From: Plectosphaerella cucumerina
Lineage: Eukaryota > Ascomycota > Sordariomycetes > Glomerellales > Plectosphaerellaceae
DNA length: 64,000 nt
Direction of reading: 5' to 3'
NCBI GenBank assembly: GCA_020746995.1
Contig: JAGPXD010000003.1
Span: 3,038,001-3,102,000 of the forward strand
Made by a program: the position numbers and the translations under genes. Positions 10,473-20,320 of this stretch are shown here, one piece after another. The notes below the pieces were generated by a model that was not told the DNA's origin, ran no database searches, and saw only the letters and a program-made list of their open reading frames with translations. Position 1 is the first letter of the stretch, and each line of letters starts with the position of its first letter.

Positions 10473-12809
10473 GATGGCGGTTGTACTTGTGTAAAGCCGA
10501 GATGAGTGAGTCGAGAGGTGTGTACGGTGATGAGGCGGATAGCTTGCGTCAACAGGGGACTCGGTGATGCTCTCCAGAATCTTGTCTGATAGTAAAATCG
10601 GACAAGAGGCAGAAAAGAACTCCTCAAAGAGATGAAGGGCCAGGTTTGTATTCCAAGGACCTTGTGATGTCAAGACCTGATGTTCCTACCGAGGCTGTGG
10701 TGTGACAGGAAGATGTGTTGGAAAGTAATCCTCGACTTGCGTTGGAGAAGGTAGAGGAGAGGTGCACAGAATTTTTGACCGTGGGAAGATGTAGGGTCTC
10801 AGGGCTGGCTCCGGTTTTTTTGAAGCCCTAGATTTCTAATAATCGCGTGGACTCTCTTAAACGCGTGGAGTCGTGACACCTCTGATATCCGGAAAGCCTC
10901 TGTATGCGCGTCGGGTCGTCGGCCTATGACCAGAAAGGTGAGGAAGGCAGATGCTGGTCGAGAGCTGCAGTGTCACCAAAGGCGTGATATCTCCGAGCAG
11001 TATGACCTGGGTGTGTTGATTTGACTGCAGATGCGTGATGTGTGTGCTGTTTGTTGAAAGGAGAGGCTAAAGAAGCGTCTTCAACTTGCGCTTTGTACTG
11101 CCAAGGGCCTCTCACGGAAGCATCACAGGAGCGTGGTGATCGAGTATGTGAGTCCAAGGCGCTGTGAGGCTGGCCTAGTCAGTCTGACTCTGAATCGAAG
11201 CCTGGCTGACTGAGAGCCAAGATATTGGACGACTGACTTTACGAGGCAGACTTGATGACAATCTTTGTGATGTTAGCCACCTTCTCTTCTTCTGATGTGA
11301 GCCAGAGATACTTGCACCGAGCGCTGGATGAGTAGAGCAAGTTTCAGGAACGAAACTGTGTGCCTTTTTTGTTGTGGTTTTCCGGCAGATTACCGAGACT
11401 GCTACAGCCAGAACTAACAGTGGCTACCGTTGACTGCTACAAGTGCTTACACCAGGTTGTCTGGACATGTCGGAGCTGTTTGGTGGGGGCAATCCGTCGT
11501 CTCAGGCAGAGCAACAGCACACCACTCTCACAACTGGACTCTTGAGTGAGCCTTGGTGAGGTGGCTGAGGAACTGGCTTGTGCGACAGGAGTCTATGCGA
11601 TGGACCAAGTGCACTCAATCTGGTGCTCCTCGTGGCTTGTGAGGCTAATCTGAGGGTGTGCCTGGACGTTGAAGCTGGTCGACGTGACACGGTGAGGGGG
11701 CGCTACTTTCTCGACGAGGGCGTCAAGCGGTCAAACAGCCACACTTGGATGACTCAGAAACTACAGTCGGCCGAGGGCAACACGGAATGTCTGAGCCCTG
11801 TGTCTATCATCAGAATGTGCTTATTCTAATGGCAAGACACATTCATGGGCCGAAAGATAATGAGAATCTTGAAAACTATGAGAATAGATACCTTAGGTAC
11901 TGTCTAGATCTTCTCGTGAGAGTGTAGGAGGTATAGGGTACTAGATTGTGGCTGAATAAGAGAAAGAAGTAAATAAAGTATAGACCCACTTATAGTAGGG
12001 TCTAATAGAGTTAGGTAGAGATAGTATAAAGAGGGGGAAGTTAAAAAGAAAAAAAGAAGAGGGAAGACCATTCTTTTATAGCCTAAAAAGCGGGGTAAAG
12101 AGGGGTAAATATTAATATTAATCTAAAGTTAACTAAATATTAACTAGTAAGTTAACTATCAATCTATACCCTAATAGGAAGGCTAGTAGTGTAACGTTAT
12201 ATCTGCGCCATCCCAATTAATATGATTGGACAAGCTAACAAATCTGTCCACCCCGTTAACCATTCAGCCGACCATTGGCCTGATGAAGCCCAAATCTTGC
12301 CATCTTGACCGCCCCTAATTGACAAATCGGCCTCGCGCTTCGGCGGTCGGCATCTCGACCACACGACCCGAATGCCGTGATGCCGCGATTGATGACTCTT
12401 GCCCCCGACGACGGGCCGAGCCACGGGCAATGCGGGCGGCAATGATGATCGACAGAGCGCTAGACGAGCGATTAGAAGAGGACCCGACAGCTCAATTGAA
12501 GTCGGGACCCCCGGCGCATCCGCCTGGTGCAGGTTCTGCCCGCCCGCTGTGGTGGGTTGGTGGTTCCTGATGACGCTGTGCGTGCAAACGACGTCATCGG
12601 CTACTCTTCATTCCACGGCAGCCGCCGCATCAGGCCCTCCCGGGCTTTCGGGGTCAGCCAAGGCCAGGAACGAGGAGCTTGCCGAACGCGGACGACGGCT
12701 TGGAGCTCCCTACATATTTCTGTTCTTGTCTCTCCCATCCGCGGTCGCGAAAAAGTCGTGATAATCTCCCCTCCTCTCTTGTCACAGCCTCGACAGCAGC
12801 AACAGCACA
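10473..12809. other. Large intergenic region, 2.3 kb, containing an AT-rich relic
   Basis: No gene is supported. The SRA-gene promoter side (10473-11200) is ordinary. About 11200-11900 has mid GC with no long frame. 11930-12200 is strikingly AT-rich (listed separately). From about 12300 the base composition returns to GC-rich promoter sequence of the phosphate carrier gene. Confidence 0.6.
11930..12200. repeat. AT-rich, TpA-rich RIP-like relic
   Basis: An island of strongly AT-rich DNA in an otherwise GC-rich window. TpA steps are very common (runs such as AAATATTAATATTAATC) and CpA steps are rare, the direction of bias left by RIP in ascomycetes. It contains a short inverted repeat, TAGACCC (11981-11987) with GGGTCTA (11998-12004). 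No ORF or intact transposon end can be identified, so it is best read as a degraded fragment of a mobile or repeated sequence. Confidence 0.6.
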
Positions 12810-13819
12810 ATGGCGGCCTCCAAACCAGCATCGTCACCGGGTCTCCCCGACTTCACCGCGACCGACTACATCAAGTTCTTCGGCGCCGGTGCTCTGGCCG
12901 CAACATCTACCCATGGCGTAAGTCGTTCTTCGTCTTCCTGGTGCTTGACCTGACGCTGACCCTTCTCCCCCGACAGGCCGCCACACCCATCGATGTCGTC
13001 AAGACGCGTATCCAGGTCGACGATGCCCTCAAGGGCTACAACATGGTCCGGGCGGCCCGCACAATCGTCGCCGGCGAAGGACCCGCGGCGCTCCTGACAG
13101 GCTTCGGTCCCACGGCTGTCGGCTACCTCGTCCAAGGCGGCGGCAAGTTCGCCGGCTACGAGTTCTTCAAGAAGCAATTCATCGGCCTCGCCGGCGGACC
13201 CGACGCTGCTGTTCCCCACCGCACCGCCATCTACCTGGCCTCCAGTGCGGCGGCCGAGTTCTTCGCCGACATCCTGCTGTGCCCGCTCGAGGCGACGCGC
13301 ATCCGCCTCGTGTCGCAGCGCGGCTTCGCCAACGGCCTGGTGCCGGGCTTCGCGCGCATGGCTCGCGAGGAGGGCCTGCGCGGGTTCTACTCTGGCTTCG
13401 TGCCGCTGCTGTTCAAGCAGGTGCCATACGCTGTCGGACAATTCTCCGTGCACGAAGCTGCAGTCGAGGCCATCTACCGCACCATTGGCAGCGAGCGCAA
13501 GGCCGCCCTTACGCATCTGCAGAGCACCGGTGTTGAGCTGACATCGGGTATTGTCGCCGGTGTCGCTGCCGCCGTGCTGTCGCACCCCGCTGATACGTTG
13601 CTGTCGGCCATGAACAAGGGCGCTGGCGACAAGGGCCAGAGCTCGACCAGCAGGATGTTCCAGCTGGCCAAGGAGTTTGGCCCGCGCCGCCTCATGTTCA
13701 CTGGTCTGGGACCCAGGATTGTTATGACATGCGGTCTTGTTGCTGGCCAGTTCGTCATATACGCCCAATGCAAGGCTCTCGTTGGCGCGCCGGCGTCGGT
13801 TGAGATTCACAAGGAATAG
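12810..13819 (+). CDS. MIR1: Mitochondrial phosphate carrier (Mir1 type)
   Basis: Two exons: 12810-12917 and 12977-13819. The 59-nt intron is GTAAGT..CGACAG and sits right after STHG, giving 316 aa. This is the inner-membrane H+/phosphate symporter that feeds Pi to ATP synthase. Three repeats of the mitochondrial carrier family are visible, with signatures PIDVVKTRIQ (repeat 1), PLEATRIRLVSQ (repeat 2) and PADTLLSAMN (repeat 3), plus GEGPAALLTGFGPT and RGFANGLVPGF, which mark the Mir1 branch over other carriers such as Pic2. Length matches the family (about 310). The ATG at 12810 (AGCACAATGG) fits the fungal start context. An open frame extends upstream from 12527 but reads through UTR and intron sequence. 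Confidence 0.95.
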
Positions 13820-14510
13820 ATTGGGGGTAGACTTGCTTCTGGATAGAGGTGTTTGGCGTTTGGCTGGTAGACAGGTACCGGGTAGACTTGTTCGAGCGAC
13901 CGCAATTGATCTTCTTCACAACGCGATGCCCCGGCTTAAATTCTGATCTTTTAAGCGAACATCTTGCTCCGTCATCGCTTTTCAACTTGCGTCCTTCCAT
14001 ACTTGTGTCAAATCGCTCGGAGGCTGTCGTTGCGCTGATGACGACGATGACCCCCGCTCATTGCGTGCTCAACCACCTCCGCTGATGCCATCGCGACATC
14101 TGCAGCATTCGTCCTCCTCATTGGAGATTCAAACCCAAAAGCTCGGCAGTCTTCAAAGACCGGATGGGATCTACAGATTGATTCCTACGCTGCTGCTGCA
14201 GACTGCCGGCGCAAATGGAGCGCCCACCACCTCTCGCAGACGTCACCGTCGCCTGCGAGGCGCTCACGACGAGCCTTTTGTTCCCTCGACGATGCATCGC
14301 TGATGGGTCTCGGGCTTTGCAGGAGCATGTAGCCTCTTGCGTGCTGACGTTCATGATGCATGCCGAGAGTTGCGTCGTCAGTGCGAGTGTGTAGATCGAC
14401 ATGCTGGGCGAAGGAGGGAGGAATAAATATCTCCTGAAATCTCGTGGTGAACTGCTTCTCCGAGGACTTCCTCAGGCAAGTGTGATTCAACGACATCTTG
14501 CTTTCCAAAG
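13820..14510. other. Intergenic, about 0.7 kb
   Basis: The 3' flank of the phosphate carrier and the promoter of the MFS gene. The open frames here lack any recognisable feature. Confidence 0.5.
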
Positions 14511-16296
14511 ATGGCATCACACACCACCAACAAGCGTCCGGAGACCCCTGAGCGACACCCCTCGGACAGCATCAGCGACTCGGATGCGACCGCCATCCCC
14601 CCTGACCCAGATCTCACCAGCAAGGAGAAACGTGCCGCCTCCCCAACACCTCCAGAGGATGACCCCGAGGCAGCTCGTCCCCAAGACTCGGGCGTGTACG
14701 GCTCAACCCCAGTGCACATCTTCTCCGACCCCCGCGTGGCCGAATACTGGCGCGGCGTGTACGAAAAGGCCCGCTACGAAGGTCGCCACCGCTTCGATCC
14801 AGCATTCACATGGGCAGCCGATGAAGAGCTTCGTCTACGACGCAAGGTTGACAAGCGTGTCATCACCTGGGCCTGGCTGATGTTCTTCTCTCTCGACCTC
14901 AACCGGCGCAGCGCCAACCAGGCTATCGCAGATGATATGCTTCCTGACCTTGGGATGGACACCAACGAGTTTAATACGGGCCAGACCATCTTTCTCATCT
15001 CTTTCCTCTGCGCTGAGCTGCCTTCGGGCCTCATCTCGAAGAAGCTTGGCCCGGACCGCTGGATCCCCGGTCTCATTGTCGGATGGTCCATTGTGGCCGC
15101 TTGCCAAGCTGCTCTCACAGGAGCTACTGGCTACTACGTCTGCCGCTGCCTCCTAGGCTTGCTCATGGGTGGTTTCATCCCGGACCTAGTCCTGTGGATC
15201 ACTTACTGGTACCGGAAGCGCGAGCTGCCCATCCGACTGTCATGGTTCTACACCGTCCTCAGCACCTGTCAGGTCATCGGCGCGCTGCTGGCCGCAGGCA
15301 TTCTGCAGATGCGAGGGCTCGCCGGTCTAGCAGGTTGGCGATACCTCTTCCTCATCGAAGGGCTCGTGACCCTCGTCGTTGGTGCCTGCAGCTGGACCAT
15401 GATGCCAGCAAGCCCATGCCAAACAGCTGGTCGCGGTCGCGGGCGCAACGGCTGGTTCACGGAACACGAGGAGCGCATCCTCGTCAACCGTCTGCTTCGC
15501 GATGACCCCTCGAAAGGCGATATGAACAACCGCCAGGCGGTGACCCCACGGCTCCTCTGGAAGTGTCTAAAGGACTACGACTTGTGGCCGCTTTACCTCA
15601 TCGGACTCATGGCATACACACCTCCGACACCGATTCAGCAGTACCTAACCTTCATCATCCGCGAGATGGGGTTCTCGCCCATGCACGCCAACTTGCTGGC
15701 GATCCCGGCCTTTTTCATGTTCGGTGTCAACTTGCTTCTCATTTCGAGGCTGAGCGAGTGGGTCAGCGAGCGGTCGTTCATGTCGCTGCTGTCCAACGCG
15801 TGGATGCTGCCCTTCTTCGCAGCGCTCGTGGCGGTTCCGGATACCGCGAGCTATTGGGTACGGTACGCGTTGCTGAGCTGCGTCCTGGCGTATCCATACT
15901 GTCATGCGGTGGTGATCGCCTGGAGCTCTCGCAACTCGAACAGCGTGCGGGCTCGTGCTGTTTTTGCGGCCCTCTACAACATGTTTGTGCAAGGTGGCAA
16001 TATCATCGGCGCGAATATCTATCGCGAGGAGGACCGGCCGTACTGTGAGTGTCTTCAGGGACGTCCTGAGAGATGAGATGCTAATCTGGAGTGTAGATCG
16101 GAGAGGAAACAAGGTGCTTCTGGGCATTACCGTCTTCAATGTCTTCCTCTTCGTTGCGGTCAAGTTCTACTACATCGGAAGGAACAAGCGGCGGCAGGAG
16201 GTATGGCGGAGGATGACTGAGGGCGAACGCATCGACTACATCTATAACACCGAGGACGAGGGTACCAAGCGGCTGGACTTTCGATTCGCCCACTAG
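14511..16296 (+). CDS. MFS permease, Dal5/Tna1-like anion:cation symporter family
   Basis: Two exons: 14511-16044 and 16097-16296. The 52-nt intron is GTGAGT..GTGTAG with a GCTAATC branch site, giving 577 aa. After a hydrophilic, Pro/Asp-rich N-terminus of about 110 residues, about twelve membrane segments follow, beginning at VITWAWLMFFSLDLNRRSAN. The family layout is clear: the helix 2-3 loop reads LISKKLGPDRWIPGLIVGWS, helix 4 CRCLLGLLMGGFIPDLVLWI, and the long central loop has GWFTEHEERILVNRLLRDDP. Fungal members import organic anions such as allantoate, nicotinate or other vitamins at the plasma membrane. The substrate cannot be inferred. The last exon supplies the final helix and a cytosolic tail (RQEVWRRMTEGERIDYI) typical of the family. 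Confidence 0.92.
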
Positions 16297-16396
16297 GCGG
16301 GCTGGAGGCTGGTGCTCGAAAAATGGTGAAGACGGGGCAAAAAGATGATGAAGGATCTTCTCAACCCCCCGATAGAGGAGCAAAAGGCAAAAGTAT
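16297..16396. terminator. Pol III termination runs downstream of tRNA-Ala
   Basis: On the minus strand, just past the tRNA 3' end, two T4 runs occur (plus-strand AAAA at 16389-16392 and 16382-16385), a normal RNA polymerase III stop. The rest of this spacer is MFS 3' UTR. Confidence 0.55.
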
Positions 16397-16468
16397 TGGA
16401 CAATGCGCGAATCGAACGCGCGACCTTCAGCATGCTAAGCAGACGTTATACCACTAAACCAATCGCCC
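16397..16468 (-). tRNA. tRNA-Ala (anticodon AGC)
   Basis: A 72-nt intronless cloverleaf. The acceptor GGGCGAT pairs with ATTGTCC (two G-U pairs), with discriminator A. The D-arm is GTTTAGTGGTATAAC (A box) and the T-arm GCGCG-TTCGATT-CGCGC (B box). The anticodon loop is TTAGCAT, so the anticodon is AGC, read as I-GC. The anticodon stem TCTGC/GCTGA has one U-U mismatch in the middle. The G-U and discriminator pattern resembles other fungal tRNA-Ala genes. CCA is not encoded. Confidence 0.93.
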
Positions 16469-18056
16469 AATTGTTGAAGACTTCTCATGTTGACGGGATC
16501 ATGAGGGACTTTTGCTGTTGAGGGTCTAAATGGGTTGGGTGAGTTGGCTTGGGGCTAGGCCGAGGCCCAAATTAAAAGGGGGGCGCTTCACCGTTAGAAT
16601 TACCCAGGGTCTGGAGACCAGGCCAACGGTTTGGGCGTCAACGTCTGGTTTTAGCCGAAAACCACTCACAACCTTACATCGTCCTCCTCGCGACGCGGTG
16701 AGTGAGGAAGTAGGATGGATAAGCTCCATTCGTATCGGATCCATCCTGTCAGACTGCCGCGTCATCGGACAGATTCAATGCCATGACAGGCATTTGCCCT
16801 CAGCTCAGCCACGACAACCATGGCGGCTGCTTGCCTGCCGGCTGTCCCCCGTCGAGATAGGCCTCGTTCCCAAGATTGGGCGGTGAATCGCCCTCTTCCG
16901 GATACCGCGGCAGGACGCAGCTGGCCATGGACCTCACCCCGGTCCAGTTGTCGGTCTGGCCCCCTTCTCGGATCCCTGAATTCTCCGACCACATCCCCAT
17001 CTGGTCTCCTCATCCCGTTTTGGTCGCTGTGCTAGATGGGATTCCGCCGCCACATGGTGGAGTTGCATTGTCTTTGTCCCAGGAGGCAACGTTGGCCGCC
17101 GTGAGGTTCACCATAGCATCCTTTCCCCTTTCACTCTTCTAGGCATCTGCTTCGTTTCGCCTGACTCCCGAAGGACAAATCCCAGATCGCTTTCCAGCTG
17201 CTCGGGCAGCAAGATGACTTGTGGCTCGCAGCCACATGACTCCCAAAGTGCGCACCCCAGGCCCTCGTCGATGCGGTGGCACCCGTCACCTCCGTGCATG
17301 CCCTCGCATGACGTCCATGCAGCCTGCTTCAGCCCTGGACGAAGCAAGCAAGCTTTGCTGTTATACCCCGCACGAAGCTCGCCATCAGCCTCCCACGCAT
17401 CCCTGGACACGCCGCAAAGACATCCCTTCCGGGACTGACATCACCAGAAGAAGCCTAGTCCTGTCAGTATAAGCCCATCACGGCCCCGGGCACCCCGGCC
17501 CCGACCACATCTCGCCCTACGGCTGGACGTCTTGGCAGAAATCTGACAGCCCCGTGGATCATTCCTGCTGCCTCCCCTGGCGCCCTGTCCTGTAACAGTA
17601 TCAGCTCAGACCCTGGGCGAGGCGGTGGATGGAGCGGTGACGATCAGTTGAGGCGCCTAGACGAGGCATCATACCCTTGCTCATGGCATCTAGGCTGCGC
17701 GGCTTGGAACCACATCGAGGGTCGCGTTGGGGCACCGGCATGGCTTCTGGTCTGCCATTGGTCTTTGTCGGAGCTCCGGAGCTCATGGCCTTCCTGTATT
17801 GAGCCTCACGATAGGTCCGGGAAACGAATGCGGTGTTGCTGTCGGGCCCAGAGGCAGCTGAGCTCTGCTTGGACTATCGATTCCTGCATCTGGTGATGGT
17901 TGCAAGGAGGTCGACACCGGTAGATGAAAGCTTTTGCTATGAAAAGGAGGGGGTTGAGTGAGAGGCTTGTCTGGGTATAAAAGTCAGCGGGTCGGGCTCA
18001 ATGTGTCCTACCCAGATACTCGCCATCATCAAGCACTCCCACTCACCTCAGCCAAG
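16469..18056. other. Intergenic, 1.6 kb upstream of a secreted-protein gene
   Basis: No gene is supported. The last 100 bp hold a TATA box and the pyrimidine-rich leader of the secreted protein. Scattered open frames (for example 16820-17142) have no features. Confidence 0.5.
17976..17983 (+). promoter_or_regulatory. TATA box (TATAAAAG)
   Basis: A consensus TATAAAAG lies 74 bp before the ATG of the secreted cysteine-rich protein. TATA promoters are uncommon in this window and usually mark regulated genes in fungi, so tight condition- or stage-dependent expression is an inference. Confidence 0.65.
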
Positions 18057-18919
18057 ATGAAGTTCTCCATCGCCTTCACCCTCTCACTCGCCAGCGGCGC
18101 TCTGGCCACCGGCAGCTCAGGCTGCAACGCCAACAACTGCGCCCGTGGTGTTACCGGCACCCGCGTCGGCAAGAAGCCTGACCTCACTTCGCGCTTCGAG
18201 GACTGCGAGTCCTTCATGCTGACCACGGTCACGCCCGCCACCTTGTGAGGCCCTCTCAACGACCCTCCCCTTCCCTACCTTGGCTCACCCCCTGCAGCAC
18301 AAAGACCGAGACGACGACCGTCTACACCGACAGCCCTCCTGTAGTCCGTCGCGATGTCGAGCAGCGCAACGCCCCCGGCACGGCCGTGACCTCGATCCCG
18401 ACCAACGTCCCCGAGTACGCCTCGTCCTGCAACGGCCCCGAGGGTTTCTCCTCAGCCTGCAGCTGCTGGGGCGCTACTGCCACCGTCACCTCTCTCCCAA
18501 CGCCCACCACCACGGCCGTCGTCACCTCGTACGTCAACACGGGCTGCAAGCTGCCCCTCGGGTGCCCAGTGCCGCTCATCAACCAGTGGCCCTGCGGCGG
18601 CGGCAAGTGGTGCGCCTGTCTTCTTGCCGCCGACGGGCAGAAATCCTGCGTCGAGAACCTCAGCTGCTTCGCCGCAAAGGGCTGCGCCAAGAACAGCGAC
18701 TGCAAGACCGGCGAGGGGTGCGTCGTCAACTCGTGCTGTGGTGTTCTGGGAAAGCCCAAGGTGTGCCTCAAGTATGCGCCTGAGAAGTGTCCCAACTTCT
18801 TCAGCCCGCGCGATATCTTCAAGACCAGGGATGAGGAAGCCGCTGAAGAGCCTGTTATCGGCTGCAGTGCCTTTGGGTGCCCGGATGAGGAGATTATCGA
18901 GGAGCAGATGCGTCGCTAG
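18057..18919 (+). CDS. Secreted cysteine-rich protein (candidate effector)
   Basis: Two exons: 18057-18244 and 18298-18919. The 53-nt intron is GTGAGG..CTGCAG, giving 269 aa. A clear signal peptide (MKFSIAFTLSLASGALA) is followed by a short N-terminal module with CNANNCARGVTGTR, a Thr/Ser/Pro-rich linker, and then a dense cysteine region. Around 120-245 it reads SCNGPEGFSSACSCWG, GCKLPLGCPVPL, GKWCACLLAADG, CAKNSDCKTGEGC and VVNSCCGVLGKPKVCLKY. The acidic C-terminus has a last CSAFGCPDEE. The even spread of cysteines suggests a disulfide-stabilised extracellular protein. I recognise the general look of fungal extracellular proteins but no characterised family; an effector or wall role is inference only. 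Confidence 0.85.
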
Positions 18920-19014
18920 GCGGACGCCTGTAGCAGCTACTCAACACGAGCATGACGACCAAAGGAACAAAGTGATGAAATGGCATTAGGGCAGATATCA
19001 GGAATGATAGAACT

Positions 19015-19791
19015 CTACCTTCCCTTCCACCTCACCTTACTTGCATATCGGGCAAACTTGACAACCTCGTCTTCAGCCAGCAGCAGCTCGACAGTGTAGT
19101 AGTGCCTGGCAAGATCCTCATGCGAGGCGAAGCGGTGAACCGACGAATGGCACAGACGACACAGCCAGGCAACGTTTTCGAGGTCCTCAGGCCGGTGCCA
19201 GCCTCTGCGAACGGCCTTTTCATGCACGAAGCGCGGGATGAGGTGGTGGTAGGTCAGGGGGATCCAGTCGCGGCCGCACAGTTCGCAGCCTTCAGCGGCG
19301 CCCTTTGTCGCGCGTGGTGGGGGTGGAGGGGCTGTCGCGGCGCCGATAAAGTCGTTCAGCACGGGGGCTAGAAGTTCAGGGGCACCCTGGCGCTCGCCGT
19401 CGATGATGCCATACGTGATGAGAGACTCGGGAATGGATGGGTCAAGGCTGTGAAGGATGGCGGCGGCGTCGGAACCTGTCAAAGGGAGGGCGTAGCGTGT
19501 CTGGATGTCTCCGGGGGCTGCCCAAGCGATGTGCGTCAGGGTCTTTAGTTCATCTGGGAGGCTCTCGAAAGTCTCGCCAGCGATGTAGTCGATGAATTCG
19601 GCAAGGTCCTCGGCGTCGTTGGCTGTGCCTGTGTCGGCGCTGACTGGGGCCGCATCGACCTGGTCGTGTTTGCCTTTTCGCGCCCGCTTCTTCGCCTTGG
19701 CCGCAGGTCTTGTAACCCTCTCGACAATGGCTGCCGAGAGGCAGTCTCTGAAGATGTCGAACTGTGGTGTGTCGAGGGATGTATTTGACAT
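19015..19791 (-). CDS. HNH-motif protein
   Basis: A single-exon 258-aa gene. The C-terminal part holds an HNH finger: CELCGRDWIPLTYHHLIPR, then a 27-residue spacer and CRLCHSSVHRF. The two CxxC pairs bind zinc and the tandem His (HH) is the putative catalytic or metal-binding core. The N-terminal 170 residues include a basic patch (AAKAKKRARKGKHD) suggestive of nuclear entry and an Asp/Glu-rich segment. Similar HNH proteins are widespread in fungi and usually annotated only by domain; nuclease activity is not established. I chose the ATG at 19791 (MSNTSLDTPQF) over the further upstream in-frame ATG at 19911 because the upstream stretch looks like untranslated leader. Confidence 0.82.
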   Translation of the reverse strand: MSNTSLDTPQFDIFRDCLSAAIVERVTRPAAKAKKRARKGKHDQVDAAPVSADTGTANDAEDLAEFIDYIAGETFESLPDELKTLTHIAWAAPGDIQTRYALPLTGSDAAAILHSLDPSIPESLITYGIIDGERQGAPELLAPVLNDFIGAATAPPPPPRATKGAAEGCELCGRDWIPLTYHHLIPRFVHEKAVRRGWHRPEDLENVAWLCRLCHSSVHRFASHEDLARHYYTVELLLAEDEVVKFARYASKVRWKGR

Positions 19792-20320
19792 GTTGGTTGA
19801 GGGGTCAGAAATTGATGATCGGCGACAATTGTTGTCGATTGTGGCAGACTTGAAATGATGACGTGGGGTTTCGTGCCAACAACGACACATTTCTATTTCG
19901 ATCAGCAACATGAGAGCCTCAGACCATCTAAAAAATCATCTGAGGTTTGATCTCACATCTTCAATGTTTTTCCTTGATGCTGTTCCGGGTCGATTGCTTG
20001 GAACATATCGGTGTCGAGTCATCGGGAGAGAGAACTCAGAAGACCAGAGAAACTCGGCGAACGCCAGGTCAGCAGCTAGCCCCAGGCCACTCGTACACAC
20101 GCCCTTGGACATGCAAAACGGCAATGAGCAACCGGCTTTCTTCGAATGGCGATGTGATAGCCAAGGAGTAATCTAGCGCCATGCCATGTACACGATGCCC
20201 CTTCCCGTCTGTGACATGTAGTCGCTCTGTAAATCACCAGAAGACATCATCGCATCATTGCTAGGTACTTCAACTACACAGCACAGGTCGCTCATCACGC
20301 CGCAGCGATTCTACTTCTTC
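19792..20320. other. Intergenic, about 0.5 kb
   Basis: The promoter side of the HNH gene and the 3' flank of the RPAP1 gene. No ORF or RNA gene is supported. Confidence 0.5.

Noticed and set aside
12527..12809. N-terminal extension of the phosphate carrier frame
   Set aside because: It reads through 5' leader; the family start is at 12810 and the apparent continuity also includes the intron 12918-12976.
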